Below, in pieces: positions 1-8,821 of a stretch of 64,000 bases of DNA. The position numbers and the translations under genes are program-made. The stretch spans positions 1,290,001-1,354,000 of the forward strand of contig NZ_CP004078.1 of the NCBI RefSeq assembly GCF_000612505.1, in the 5' to 3' direction. Below the pieces are notes generated by a model. The model saw only the letters and a program-made list of their open reading frames with translations, did no database searches and was not told where the DNA came from. The DNA comes from Paenibacillus sabinae T27. GTDB taxonomy: Bacteria; Bacillota; Bacilli; Paenibacillales; Paenibacillaceae. The stretch's first letter is position 1, and each line of letters begins with the position of its first letter.

Positions 1-1
1 C

Positions 2-1117
2 GACGCCCCGATCTACCATAATCAAGGCAAGGCCGCTTCGGATGCGCCGTCCGCTGGCAAGACCAGCGTCGGCAGCAAAATTTATAAAGATTTGATGAAC
101 GGTATCTCCCACATGCTGCCGTTTGTTGTCGGCGGCGGTATTCTGCTCGCCATCTCCTTCTTGTTCGAGCAAGTGGCAAGCGTGGATAATCCGATCGTCA
201 AGCTTCTGCAAACCATCGGCGGCGGCGACGGAGCGTTCCACTTCCTTATTCCGATCCTGGCCGGCTTCATCGCAATGAGCATCGGCGACCGTCCGGCTCT
301 GATGCCAGGTATGGTCGGCGGCTTTATGGCTGCTAGCTCCAATGCCGGTTTCCTTGGCGGTCTTGCCGCCGGTTTCCTGGCCGGTTATATCGTGATTGGC
401 CTGCGCAAAGTGTTCTCTGGCCTGCCCAAGACGCTTGACGGCCTCAAGCCGATTCTGCTGTACCCGGTATTCGGTCTTCTTGTAACCGGCGCGATTATGT
501 TCTATCTGTTCGATCCGGTGTTTAGCTGGATCAATGAAGGTCTCATCAGCGGTCTGAACAACCTTGGAACCGGCAACGCCGTTCTGCTTGGATTGATCCT
601 CGGCGGAATGATGGCGATTGATATGGGCGGTCCTTTCAATAAAGCGGCTTATACATTTGCCATTGGCGTCTTCACTTCCAGCGGCAACACGAACGGTTTG
701 ATGATGGCGGCTGTTATGGCCGGCGGTATGGTTCCTCCGCTTGCCATCGCACTGGCAACCACGCTGTTTAAGAATAAATTCACGGAAGACGAGCGTAAAT
801 CCGGCTTAACGAACTATGTACTTGGCCTGTCCTTTATCACCGAAGGCGCGATCCCGTTCGCGGCCGCTGATCCAATGCGCGTTCTGACTTCCTGTATTCT
901 GGGTTCGGCTATTGCCGGAGGATTGACTCAGTTCTGGCACATCAACATCCCGGCTCCGCACGGCGGTATCTTTGTAGCTGCGCTCGCGAACCACGCGCTG
1001 CTGTTCCTGTTGTCAGTTGCCATCGGCGCGGTTGTCTCTGCTCTCGTGTTCGGATTGTGGAAGAAGCCGATCGAAGCGAAGCAAGTGGAAGTAAGAGCAG
1101 AGCGCTCTATCGTATAA
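2..1117 (+). CDS. fruA: PTS fructose transporter, EIIC part (5'-truncated)
   Basis: The reading frame is open from base 2, so the start lies outside the window. A short Ala/Ser/Gly-rich linker (about residues 1-25 of the visible part) leads into a polytopic membrane domain. Features such as GPFNKAAYTF, AAADPMR and PHGGIFV match fructose-family EIIC permeases, which translocate the sugar while the attached EIIB/EIIA domains phosphorylate it. The linker suggests that the EIIB (and perhaps EIIA) domain is upstream in the same polypeptide. Stop TAA is followed by a strong terminator, so this is the last gene of its unit. Fructose specificity is inferred from family resemblance; mannose-type substrates cannot be excluded. 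Confidence 0.85.
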   Translation, partial: DAPIYHNQGKAASDAPSAGKTSVGSKIYKDLMNGISHMLPFVVGGGILLAISFLFEQVASVDNPIVKLLQTIGGGDGAFHFLIPILAGFIAMSIGDRPALMPGMVGGFMAASSNAGFLGGLAAGFLAGYIVIGLRKVFSGLPKTLDGLKPILLYPVFGLLVTGAIMFYLFDPVFSWINEGLISGLNNLGTGNAVLLGLILGGMMAIDMGGPFNKAAYTFAIGVFTSSGNTNGLMMAAVMAGGMVPPLAIALATTLFKNKFTEDERKSGLTNYVLGLSFITEGAIPFAAADPMRVLTSCILGSAIAGGLTQFWHINIPAPHGGIFVAALANHALLFLLSVAIGAVVSALVFGLWKKPIEAKQVEVRAERSIV

Positions 1118-1154
1118 TTGAACATCAATATGAGGGCAGTCCCTCAAACTTAAG

Positions 1155-1188
1155 CAACGGCCTGGGAGATCCAGGCCGTTGTTTTTTG
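1155..1188 (+). terminator. Rho-independent terminator of the PTS unit
   Basis: An 11-bp GC-rich stem (CAACGGCCTGG pairing with CCAGGCCGTTG) with a short loop is followed by six T residues, 38 nt after the EIIC stop codon. Confidence 0.9.
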
Positions 1189-1190
1189 GA

Positions 1191-1235
1191 AATATCAGAG
1201 AGTATAAGCTTCGCGCTTATCCTTAACCTGATATT
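1191..1235. repeat. Interspersed palindromic repeat, copy 1
   Basis: A 45-bp element bounded by AATATCAG and CTGATATT, with an inner hairpin (TATAAGC/GCTTAT). It sits directly after a terminator. A second, diverged copy with the same ends and the shared internal text AGTATAA-CTTC lies at 16617-16660, also directly after a terminator. This suggests a small dispersed intergenic repeat of the host genome. Confidence 0.55.
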
Positions 1236-1364
1236 TTTACGAGAAACGGATGCCTTCCTCTTCCAGAGGACGGCGTAGCCGTTTCTTCTTACGTATATAT
1301 TCGGGCTGCCTAAATTAACGCTTCCGACAGAGTCATTCGCGGGATTTGGAGCATACCCATTTCA

Positions 1365-1916
1365 CTATTGCTCTGCTTTCTTCCTGGCCCGGAATCTTCG
1401 GACCTTCATCAGATTACCGCAGGCTTTATCATCGCAGTAGCGCTTGGAACGGTTGCGCGTATCGTCATAGTAAACCCAGAGACAGTCGGGATTGTCGCAA
1501 ATGCGGAATCTCGACTCTTCCTTTTCCGCCAGCGCCGAGGCAAAAGAGGCGGCGATTTCCGCCATCACTTGCTCCCAGTCAGCCCGCATCGGCAGGAGCG
1601 TCATCGTCATTCGTCCCTCTTCGTCCAGTGCCGCTTGCCGCATTACGGGACCGGCCGCCATGTAGGGGTTCAAGCGCTCCGGCAGACCGTCAGGCGTACC
1701 GCCGTCCACAATTTCCCGGACCGTGTCAAAAAGACAGCCGCGAAGCTTCTTGAGCTCCTGCAATTGCGCGGAATCCGCCGGGATGGCAGGCAGTCCATGA
1801 GCGGTTAGCCAGGACTTAAGCCACTCCGGATCTTCCAGCCGGTCCAGTTCCTTGGATTTGTCCCCGGTTCTCCAATCCCGCCAGTAGCTGTTAATAAAAT
1901 CATCCCACAGCATCAT
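1365..1916 (-). CDS. CGNR zinc-finger protein
   Basis: 183 aa. The N-terminal two thirds are an alpha-helical ABATE-type domain. The C-terminus holds the CGNR zinc finger, with Cys140, Cys145, Cys161 and Cys166, the last in a CGN triplet followed by basic residues. Proteins of this family are thought to be stress-responsive, DNA- or RNA-binding regulators; no specific target is visible. It is divergent from the DinB-like gene across a 144-bp gap. Two adjacent ATGs (1916 and 1913) both follow GGAAGGA, and the second has the better spacing. Confidence 0.85.
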   Translation of the reverse strand: MMLWDDFINSYWRDWRTGDKSKELDRLEDPEWLKSWLTAHGLPAIPADSAQLQELKKLRGCLFDTVREIVDGGTPDGLPERLNPYMAAGPVMRQAALDEEGRMTMTLLPMRADWEQVMAEIAASFASALAEKEESRFRICDNPDCLWVYYDDTRNRSKRYCDDKACGNLMKVRRFRARKKAEQ

Positions 1917-2060
1917 TGATCCTTCCTTTCCTACAGAAATATTGTAACAGTTAAAACTTAGTTTTGCTAGTTACTTGAACTAGGGTCCGGTATATGCTAC
2001 ATTCTTGATGTAACTATTGTTGTTGTTATAGCTGGTTACCATACTTGAAGGAGGCTTATC

Positions 2061-2555
2061 ATGCAAAATAAAATTAGCGAGGTTCTGCTTCAAAACTGGG
2101 ATTATGCGATGGATCAGGAGGATTGGGCGCCGCCGCTGAAGGATGCGCTGGATGGTGTAAGCAGCGAACAAGCGCTTTGGAAGCCGGAGGGAGAAGCCGC
2201 CAACTCGATTTGGGAGACGGTCAACCATCTGACTTATTATAAGGAACGGCTGCTGCGCAAGCTGAAGGGTCTGCCTAAGCTGCCGAATGCAGAAAGCAAC
2301 GACGACACGTTCACGGTAACGGAGAGCGGCGAAGAAGCCTGGGAACAGGCGGTTTCCCGCCTTAAGAAAGTCCACGCTGATCTGCGTGAAATTATTGAGG
2401 CGCTCGGAGAAGGGGCGTACGACTGGGGAGGCTCCGGGCATGCTCCCGGAGAAGAGGTCATGAGCCTCATCCTCCATGATTCCTATCATACAGGCCAAAT
2501 TGTGCTTGTCCGCAAGCTGCAGGGCTCCTGGCCGTCCAAACGAAGCTTCGGGTAG
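2061..2555 (+). CDS. DinB-family protein
   Basis: 164 aa, a four-helix bundle of DinB/YfiT type. The three-histidine metal site is visible as His56 (VNHL) and His139/His143 (LHDSYHTGQ). Members are metal-dependent transferases or hydrolases, often linked to thiol metabolism or stress, and most lack a defined reaction. The start is supported by GAAGGAGG about 7 nt upstream. The gene stands alone, divergent from the CGNR gene. No damage-response operator was recognised. Confidence 0.85.
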   Translation: MQNKISEVLLQNWDYAMDQEDWAPPLKDALDGVSSEQALWKPEGEAANSIWETVNHLTYYKERLLRKLKGLPKLPNAESNDDTFTVTESGEEAWEQAVSRLKKVHADLREIIEALGEGAYDWGGSGHAPGEEVMSLILHDSYHTGQIVLVRKLQGSWPSKRSFG

Positions 2556-2667
2556 TCTGCCTTGTACGGATGCTTTTCAAACCAGCCAGCTCTCGTCTTC
2601 CGGATCTCAACGGGATTATGGGGGGAGCGGCGGTTTGTTTCAAATTTGAGCAATTTTCTTCAAAACA

Positions 2668-2699
2668 AAATCCACCCCTTCTAAAGAAGAGATGGATTT
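2668..2699 (-). terminator. Possible terminator for cmpA
   Basis: An imperfect 13/15-bp hairpin (AAATCC.../...GGATTT). On the minus strand it is followed by a T-rich run. It lies 85 nt downstream of the leftward cmpA gene. The two-base loop and the mismatches lower confidence. Confidence 0.4.
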
Positions 2700-2783
2700 G
2701 AATGAGGATATTCATAAGGCTTGCCGGAATGGCTTACGGGCCGCGTTTCTTGGTCGCAAGAGGCCAACCGGACGGACTTAAGC

Positions 2784-2900
2784 CTAGCGCTTGACAGCGG
2801 AATCCCGGTAGAAGAACCAGCATTCGTTCAGCAGCTTGATCTGCCGCCGGTCTTTTTTGTAATAAGCTTTCATTAGCTGATGGCTGAGCCACTGCGGCAA
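2784..2900 (-). CDS. cmpA: Cortex morphogenetic protein CmpA (38 aa)
   Basis: A very small leftward gene starting at TTG, 5 nt after a GAGGAGGGG ribosome site. The 38-aa product begins MPQWLSHQL and contains KDRRQIKLLNECWFFYR, matching the conserved body of CmpA. In Bacillus, CmpA works with ClpXP to degrade the coat protein SpoIVA in cells with faulty spore envelopes, so it acts as a quality control on cortex assembly. Its presence supports an endospore-forming host. The unusual TTG start and small size make it easy to miss. Confidence 0.9.
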   Translation of the reverse strand: MPQWLSHQLMKAYYKKDRRQIKLLNECWFFYRDSAVKR

Positions 2901-3042
2901 GAGAACCCCTCCTCTGCATGCTTAGGTATGTTAACATATGTGCGGAGGTGGGTAATGGTGCGCCATTAGATGAAGATGAATGCTGCCGCATTGCGGCTGC
3001 CGGGAAGTCTTTTTCCCAATAAAAAATAATGAGTGACGCTGG

Positions 3043-3408
3043 CTACTGAGCCCGCTCCTCCTCTTCTTCATACCACTGCTCAAGCTGCGCCTGCAGCGCG
3101 CGGATTTCCGTCAGCAGGGAGATAAGCGGATAGTTCTGCTCCTGGATAGCGGCGAAAGCGTGCTCCAGCCGGTTGATATAATCGAGCCCGGATTCGAGGG
3201 AATACTCTTCGCGAAGCAGGTCCAGGGAATCGCATTCGGCTACCGCAAGCGGTAGATCCGGCACGTTCTCAGCCGTCAGCTTGTCGATCTCTTTATTCAG
3301 TCTAAGATTGAGCGCGCTGAGCTGATACGCGTAATCCTCTGGCATTTCCACGAATTGAAGCTCTTGATTTTGCTGCAAAATTACATACCGCATTTTCGGC
3401 ATTGTCAT
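3043..3408 (-). CDS. Conserved hypothetical, helical acidic protein
   Basis: 121 aa. Not recognised as a named family. The N-terminal ~25 residues look like a short beta-rich segment (MRYVILQQNQELQFVEMP). The rest is strongly helical, Leu- and Glu-rich, and ends in an acidic EEEEE tail, consistent with a coiled coil. It is divergent from the SprT-like gene. Start at MTMPK or MPK; a GGAGGGAGAATG context supports initiation near 3408. No function is assigned. Confidence 0.65.
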   Translation of the reverse strand: MTMPKMRYVILQQNQELQFVEMPEDYAYQLSALNLRLNKEIDKLTAENVPDLPLAVAECDSLDLLREEYSLESGLDYINRLEHAFAAIQEQNYPLISLLTEIRALQAQLEQWYEEEEERAQ

Positions 3409-3525
3409 TCTCCCTCCGTCCTTGTCTTCCTTCTTGAAGTGTAGCGTATGCGCAAGTTACAATTCAAGTACAGATTACAGCAAGCGCCTGAAGAGCGTGT
3501 TAAAGAAACGGAGCCGCCAAAAATC

Positions 3526-4020
3526 ATGAGCATGACGAACGAAGAACTGCAGCGATGGATTGAGCGGGTGTCGCGGGAAAGCTTCGGATTGCCTTTTCGC
3601 CACAAAGCGTCGTTTAACAGCCGGCTGTCCTCTACAGGAGGACGGTACTTTATGAAGAGCCATAACATCGAGATCAATCCCCGCCAGCTTGAGGCGTACG
3701 GACCCGAAGAGACGGAGAAGATCATCAAGCATGAGCTTTGCCACTACCACCTCCATCTGGCCAAAAGAGGATACCGCCACCGGGACGCCGACTTCAAGGC
3801 GCTGCTCGCCAAGGTGGGAGGAAGCCGGTACTGCCAGCACCTTCCCGGAGCCAAGGCGAGGAAGCCGCTGCCTTACCGCTACAAGCTGATATGCCAGCAG
3901 TGCAGCACGGAGTATCTCCGCAAGCGCAAGGTGAATCCGCAGCGCTACCGCTGCGGGAAATGTGCCGGCCCGCTGAAGCTGGCAGTTATTGATGAAGCCG
4001 GGGCCAAAAGAAAGGCATAG
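3526..4020 (+). CDS. SprT-like zinc metalloprotease-fold protein
   Basis: 164 aa from the chosen ATG. The metal-binding HELCHYH motif lies at about residues 69-75. A C-terminal zinc ribbon follows, with Cys113/Cys116 and Cys133/Cys136. This is the SprT/YdcK architecture, related to the protease domain of Spartan. The bacterial members' substrate is unknown. An upstream in-frame ATG at 3448 has no ribosome site; GGAG lies 12 nt before 3526, so the start is moderately certain. Confidence 0.85.
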   Translation: MSMTNEELQRWIERVSRESFGLPFRHKASFNSRLSSTGGRYFMKSHNIEINPRQLEAYGPEETEKIIKHELCHYHLHLAKRGYRHRDADFKALLAKVGGSRYCQHLPGAKARKPLPYRYKLICQQCSTEYLRKRKVNPQRYRCGKCAGPLKLAVIDEAGAKRKA

Positions 4021-4068
4021 CAAGGGAACTGGGGCCGTCAGCCTAAATTATGAGCCGGTTACATCACT

Positions 4069-4497
4069 CTACTTGATCCGGCCGATGTCCAAGCTCACCT
4101 TATAATTTCCATACTTCAGCAGCCGATCGAGCAGCTCGTTCAGCCGCTGCGGACTTTGCGTACGCGCCCGCATCCAATAACAGCCCTCGCCGCTGACACG
4201 GTAAGCCTCTTCAATCTCTTCCTCGGCTTCAACGAACTGCAGGAACGTCCGGTGGGCGCCGCCTGAATTCAGGAATACGGTGATCAGGGCGTGCACGTGA
4301 AGCCCCAGCTTTTCCGGATTCCAGCCTACCGAATAACCCGTAATGACGCCCAGCTCCCTCATCCTGCGGATACGCGCCCCTACAGCCTGCCCCGTCATAT
4401 GAACCGTCCTTCCGATCTCCTTATGGCTAAGTGTGGAGTCCTGAATCAGCTGACGCAGAATAAGCAGATCGGTCTCGTCTATAAGCGCTTGGCTCAT
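4069..4497 (-). CDS. Lrp/AsnC-family transcriptional regulator
   Basis: 142 aa. An N-terminal winged helix-turn-helix (residues ~7-55, with the pattern LRQLIQDSTLSHKEIGRTV) precedes a RAM ligand-binding domain. Lrp-type proteins bind DNA as dimers or octamers and respond to amino acids. It is divergent from the MBL-fold hydrolase across ~130 bp, so that gene is a plausible target. The ligand is unknown. Confidence 0.9.
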   Translation of the reverse strand: MSQALIDETDLLILRQLIQDSTLSHKEIGRTVHMTGQAVGARIRRMRELGVITGYSVGWNPEKLGLHVHALITVFLNSGGAHRTFLQFVEAEEEIEEAYRVSGEGCYWMRARTQSPQRLNELLDRLLKYGNYKVSLDIGRIK

Positions 4498-4628
4498 CTT
4501 TAGATGATTTCCTTTCCAAATGAAAATAAATACGCAGTAATCCTTTCACGGCATGATGTACTCCATTGCCAGCGAAAAATTATACTTAATTGTAGCAGAA
4601 CTCATGAAAAAGAAGGAGTGCATCCCTT

Positions 4629-5381
4629 ATGAAGCTGCAATTGATCAGACATGCTTCACTTTGGCTGGAATATGGCGGATTGACCTTCCTGATCGATCCG
4701 ATGCTCGGTGAACAGGGAGCCTATCCGCCGATCATAAACAGCGGCAATGAACGGAGAAACCCGCTAGTCGGCCTCCCCGGTCCAGTGGAAGAATGGCTGC
4801 GTCCAGACGCCGTCGTCGTAACCCATCTTCACAATGACCACTGGGACCCCGCGGCGGCGTCTCTGCTGCCCAAAGATGTTCCGCTGTTCTGCCAGAAACA
4901 GGATAGGGAGACGCTCGAATCACAGGGCTTTACCGCAGCCGTTCCCGTTGAACAGGAGGTGGAGTTTCAAGGAGTTCGCATCATGCGGACCGGGGGAAGG
5001 CACGGCACCGGAATTATCGGACGGAAGATGGGGCCGGTATCCGGCTTTGTGTTCCGGGCGCCTGGCGAGCCTGTGCTCTACATCGCAGGAGATACGATCT
5101 GGTGCGATGAGGTGCGGGAGGCGCTTGACTGGCTCCGGCCGGAGGTTGCGGTCGTCAATGCGGGCGAAGCGAGGTTCGCGGCCGGATGCCCCATCACCAT
5201 GGGTGGACGTGATATCGCGACCCTGCGCGGCCATGCTCCCGGAATGCAAGTGGTAGCCGTTCACATGGATGCGATCAACCACTGCCTGCTGACCAGGGAT
5301 AAGCTGCGTGAAGGGCTTGAGAAGAAAGGCGGGTCCGGCAGCGTACTCATTCCGGCGGACGGGGAACAGCTTTATTTTTAA
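4629..5381 (+). CDS. MBL-fold metallo-hydrolase, UlaG-like
   Basis: 250 aa. The metallo-beta-lactamase signature THLHNDHWD supplies His66, His68, Asp70 and His71. A later AGDTIW and a C-terminal HMD-INHC region complete the fold. The family hydrolyses esters, lactones or phosphodiesters; the UlaG branch includes sugar lactonases. The substrate here is unknown. The start is preceded by AAGGAG. It is divergently paired with the Lrp-type regulator. Confidence 0.85.
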   Translation: MKLQLIRHASLWLEYGGLTFLIDPMLGEQGAYPPIINSGNERRNPLVGLPGPVEEWLRPDAVVVTHLHNDHWDPAAASLLPKDVPLFCQKQDRETLESQGFTAAVPVEQEVEFQGVRIMRTGGRHGTGIIGRKMGPVSGFVFRAPGEPVLYIAGDTIWCDEVREALDWLRPEVAVVNAGEARFAAGCPITMGGRDIATLRGHAPGMQVVAVHMDAINHCLLTRDKLREGLEKKGGSGSVLIPADGEQLYF

Positions 5382-5466
5382 TTCGTAAGCGATTTCCCAG
5401 GTTTTGGCCTGCTCTTGACTGTAAGGTGAAATCATGATAAATTAAGTTTTGTTCACATTAAAACGT

Positions 5467-5542
5467 TCCCTGATAGCTCAGTTGGTAGAGCACTCGACTG
5501 TTAATCGAGTTGTCACAGGTTCGAGTCCTGTTCGGGGAGCCA
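5467..5542 (+). tRNA. tRNA-Asn (GTT)
   Basis: Complete cloverleaf. Acceptor TCCCTGA pairs with TCGGGGA, the anticodon loop CTGTTAA gives anticodon GTT, the T arm reads GGTTCGAGTCC, and CCA is encoded at the 3' end. Confidence 0.97.
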
Positions 5543-5549
5543 TTTTCTT

Positions 5550-5641
5550 GGAGAGATACCCAAGTGGCTATAAGGGGACCCTCTGCTAAGGGGTTAGACT
5601 GCGTAAGCGGTGCGAGGGTTCGAATCCCTCTCTCTCCGCCA
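5550..5641 (+). tRNA. tRNA-Ser (GCT)
   Basis: A 92-nt class II tRNA. Acceptor GGAGAGA pairs with TCTCTCC, the anticodon loop CTGCTAA gives GCT, a long variable arm is present and CCA is encoded. It lies 7 nt after tRNA-Asn and is almost certainly co-transcribed with it. Confidence 0.97.
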
Positions 5642-5707
5642 CATTTCTTCCGAAATGTGCGGCTGGTTTTTAATATGTTGTACACGATACATATATAATA
5701 GAAGAAA

Positions 5708-5733
5708 GAGCTCCCGAGAGGGGGCTTTTTTTT
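5708..5733 (+). terminator. Terminator of the tRNA-Asn/tRNA-Ser unit
   Basis: Stem AGCTCCC/GGGGGCT with a GAGA tetraloop, followed by a run of nine T residues. Confidence 0.9.
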
Positions 5734-6177
5734 ATATTTAAGCGGCTGTTCGTCTTAGGGAAGCGGACCGAAAAAGCACAGCTGATCCATGGCCGTGGAA
5801 GAAACATGTAATTATGCAACCAATTAACTCTTTAATATTTTGAAGGAATAGTGCTTTAAAGAGAGAAATGTTATATTAATTGCTACAAAATAAAGCTTAA
5901 TATTCGTTTAGACGAGAAACCCTCACTTAAACAGATCTTAATCATTCTCCATTTTTCTCGCTTATTCTCTGGCTTTTTAACAACTCGTCACACTACATAA
6001 CCCAATACTTACAATCTCTGTTAGAAAATATGACATCGAATTTCGAAATTTCTTGGAATCCATGAAAATCTTAGTGACGAAAAAAAGGACATATGTTAAT
6101 ATAGGTAACATCATTAAAAAGAAAGAAATGAAAGAGAGAAGAGGGAAAGACAATGAAAAAGGGAAAAGGGGATGGCG
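5734..6177. other. 444-bp AT-rich leader region before livH
   Basis: No credible gene was found; the short leftward frame here lacks a ribosome site. The stretch is AT-rich and contains a palindrome AATTTCGAAATT near 6042. A promoter-like pair (TTAGTG with TTAATA, spacer 19) lies near 6071-6101. The region probably carries the promoter and nutrient control of the liv operon. A CodY-type site would be expected for such an operon, but I could not identify a convincing match. Confidence 0.4.
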
Positions 6178-7083
6178 ATGGAGTATTTTATTCAGCAATT
6201 AATTAACGGGATTTCCGTAGGCAGCATTTATGCGCTGATCGCCCTGGGCTATACCATGGTTTACGGAATTATCAAGCTGATCAACTTTGCACATGGGGAT
6301 GTGTTTATGGTTGGCTCGTTTATCGGGTTGTTCAGCGCCAGATATCTGGCCTCGGCGGGTCTTCCTCCGGTGCTTGTTCTGATTCTGTCTCTGGTTTTCT
6401 CCATGGTCGTCAGTGCGCTGCTCGGCATCACCATTGAGCGTCTGGCTTACAAGCCGCTGCGCAAATCCACACGGATTGCAGCGCTCATTACGGCTATCGG
6501 CGTATCCTTTTTACTGGAATATACCGGTGTTCTCGTACTCGGGCCGCAAGCTCAAGGTTTCCCGGATATTCTGACGAAGAAGCAGTATCAATTGTTCGGC
6601 ACTTCCATACAGGTGGAATCCAATCAGATTATGATTCTGATTACAACGATTATTCTGATGATTATTTTGCAATATATTGTACGTTATACCAAGACCGGTA
6701 AAGCGATGCGGGCGGTATCGTTCGATATGGAAGCGGCGCGTCTGATGGGGATCAACGTCGACCGTACCATCTCAGCAACCTTTGCTATCGGTTCCGCGCT
6801 GGCGGCTGCGGCCGGTGTTATTTTTGGCATGACATACAACTCCGTTGACCCGCTTATGGGGGTTATGCCGGGGCTGAAAGCTTTTGTCGCAGCGGTACTT
6901 GGCGGTATCGGAAGCATTCCGGGCGCACTTGTGGGCGGTTTGCTGCTGGGTACGGTAGAGACGGAAATCTCTTCGCTGGGATATTCGTCCTGGCGTGACG
7001 GTGTAGCTTTTGCCGTGCTGATCCTGATCCTTATCTTTAAACCATCCGGGCTGTTCGGTAAAAATGTCCGGGAGAAAGTGTAG
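6178..7083 (+). CDS. livH: Branched-chain amino acid ABC transporter permease LivH
   Basis: 301 aa from the second of two close ATGs. AAAAGGGG ends 6 nt before 6178 but abuts the ATG at 6172, so 6178 is preferred. The protein is polytopic and hydrophobic, starts MEYFIQQLINGISVGSIYAL, and has the LivH features GYTMVYGI and AVLGGIGSIPGA. It forms the membrane channel together with LivM. It is the first gene of livHMGF-livJ. Confidence 0.95.
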   Translation: MEYFIQQLINGISVGSIYALIALGYTMVYGIIKLINFAHGDVFMVGSFIGLFSARYLASAGLPPVLVLILSLVFSMVVSALLGITIERLAYKPLRKSTRIAALITAIGVSFLLEYTGVLVLGPQAQGFPDILTKKQYQLFGTSIQVESNQIMILITTIILMIILQYIVRYTKTGKAMRAVSFDMEAARLMGINVDRTISATFAIGSALAAAAGVIFGMTYNSVDPLMGVMPGLKAFVAAVLGGIGSIPGALVGGLLLGTVETEISSLGYSSWRDGVAFAVLILILIFKPSGLFGKNVREKV

Positions 7084-7096
7084 GAGGGGAAACGGT

Positions 7097-8065
7097 GTGA
7101 AGAAATTAAATAAAAAATTCTGGCTTGGCATTATCGCAGCTGTGGCTTTGTATGGAGTTGTGCAAGTTCTGCTAACAACCGGAGGATTGGACGATGTTCA
7201 AGAATCCATGCTCCTTCTGATCTGTGTCAATGTTATTCTGGCCGTATCGCTTAACCTGATTAACGGCATTACCGGACAATTCTCCATCGGCCATGCCGGG
7301 TTTATGTCTGTCGGCGCCTACACGTCGGCCATTCTGACCCTTGACTATGATGTTCCATTTATTTTCGCTATCCTTGCTGGAGGGATATTGGCTGCAATTT
7401 GCGGTGTGCTGATCGGGATGCCTACGCTTCGCCTGAAGGGCGACTATTTGGCGATCGCGACGCTCGGCTTCGGCGAAATTATCCGGATTGTCCTGCTCAA
7501 CACGGAATACGTCGGCGGGGCTTCTGGTCTTAGCGGCATTCCGGCCAAATCGACATGGACGATCATGTTCTTCTTCATGTTAATTACGATTGTGCTGATT
7601 AATAACTTTATCCGCTCCACACACGGCCGGGCTTGCCTTGCCATCCGCGAGAACGAAATCGCAGCCGAAGCGATGGGGATTAACACAACGCTGTACAAGG
7701 TCATTGCTTTTACGATCGGCGCACTGTTCGCAGGGATTGCCGGGGGGCTGTCTGCCCATACGTTCTACGTAATCACCCCGGGCAGCTTCAACTTCCTGAA
7801 GTCGTTCGAAATTCTCGTTATGGTCGTTCTCGGCGGACTCGGAAGCACAGCCGGTTCGATCGTCGGCGCTGTTTTCGTCACCCTGCTCTATACTTACCTC
7901 CGGGATTTCCCGGAATGGCGGATGATTATTTACTCGATCGTTTTGATTCTGATGATGATTTTCCGTCCGGGCGGTCTGCTTGGAAGCACGAAATTCTCTC
8001 TCAAGAAGCTCGGTAAAAAGGAGGCGAAGGCAAATGGCGGCATCAGCGACAGCAGTGCTTCTTGA
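7097..8065 (+). CDS. livM: Branched-chain amino acid ABC transporter permease LivM
   Basis: 322 aa starting at GTG, 7 nt after AGGAGGGG. Nine or so hydrophobic segments and the typical NLINGITGQFSIGHAGF and GGLGSTAGSIVG motifs identify LivM. The start is 13 nt after the livH stop, and its 3' end overlaps livG by 32 nt, so the two are translationally linked. It is the second channel subunit of the transporter. Confidence 0.95.
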   Translation: MKKLNKKFWLGIIAAVALYGVVQVLLTTGGLDDVQESMLLLICVNVILAVSLNLINGITGQFSIGHAGFMSVGAYTSAILTLDYDVPFIFAILAGGILAAICGVLIGMPTLRLKGDYLAIATLGFGEIIRIVLLNTEYVGGASGLSGIPAKSTWTIMFFFMLITIVLINNFIRSTHGRACLAIRENEIAAEAMGINTTLYKVIAFTIGALFAGIAGGLSAHTFYVITPGSFNFLKSFEILVMVVLGGLGSTAGSIVGAVFVTLLYTYLRDFPEWRMIIYSIVLILMMIFRPGGLLGSTKFSLKKLGKKEAKANGGISDSSAS

Positions 8066-8816
8066 TGTTAAGGAAGCCAGCCGTTCCTTCGGGGGACTAA
8101 AAGCGCTCAGCGAGGTTTCTCTTCATATTAAAAAAGGCGAACTGATCGGTCTCATCGGACCGAACGGCGCCGGCAAAACGACGCTGTTCAATCTGCTGAC
8201 CGGTGTCTACCCGCCTTCCACAGGCAGCATTATACTTAACAATGAGTCAGTTGGCGGCATGAAACCGTTCAAGATCAACCATAAAGGAGCCGCGCGCACC
8301 TTCCAAAACATCCGGCTGTTTACGGCAATGACCGTGCTGGAGAACGTTAAAATTGCCTTCCATCAGCATGCCAAGCACTCTTTGTTCACTTCCATGCTTC
8401 GCCTGCCGAAGCATTTCAAGGGAGAGAATGAGATTACGCAGAAGGCGATGGATATTCTCAAGATATTCAATCTCGACGACCAAAGCGAAGAGCTTGCCGG
8501 AAATCTCAGCTATGGCAACCAGCGCCGCCTTGAAATTGCACGGGCGCTTGCGGCCGGACCGAGGCTGCTGCTGCTCGACGAGCCGGCGGCCGGCATGAAC
8601 CCGAACGAGACACGCGATTTGATGAACCTCATCGCCTGGATCCGCAAGGAGTTTGACCTTACGATTCTTCTCATCGAGCATGACATGTCGCTTGTTATGG
8701 GAGTCTGCGACCGGATTTATGTACTCGACCGCGGAATACTCATTGCCAACGGTACGCCGTCAGAGATCCGGAGCAATCCAAAGGTTATCGAAGCGTATTT
8801 GGGACAGGAGGCGTAA
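8034..8816 (+). CDS. livG: Branched-chain amino acid ABC transporter ATPase LivG
   Basis: 260 aa. Walker A GPNGAGKTT, signature LSYGNQRR and Walker B LLLLDEP are all present, with the long helical insert typical of LivG. It energises amino acid import with LivF. The start at ATG 8034 follows AAGGAGG and lies inside the end of livM; upstream in-frame codons lack a ribosome site. Confidence 0.95.
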   Translation: MAASATAVLLDVKEASRSFGGLKALSEVSLHIKKGELIGLIGPNGAGKTTLFNLLTGVYPPSTGSIILNNESVGGMKPFKINHKGAARTFQNIRLFTAMTVLENVKIAFHQHAKHSLFTSMLRLPKHFKGENEITQKAMDILKIFNLDDQSEELAGNLSYGNQRRLEIARALAAGPRLLLLDEPAAGMNPNETRDLMNLIAWIRKEFDLTILLIEHDMSLVMGVCDRIYVLDRGILIANGTPSEIRSNPKVIEAYLGQEA

Positions 8817-8821
8817 GGGCT

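Noticed and set aside
5458..5685. 75-codon frame with GERGIRTLAPLTQ text
   Set aside because: It is antisense to tRNA-Asn and tRNA-Ser; this peptide is a well-known false gene product from tRNA regions.
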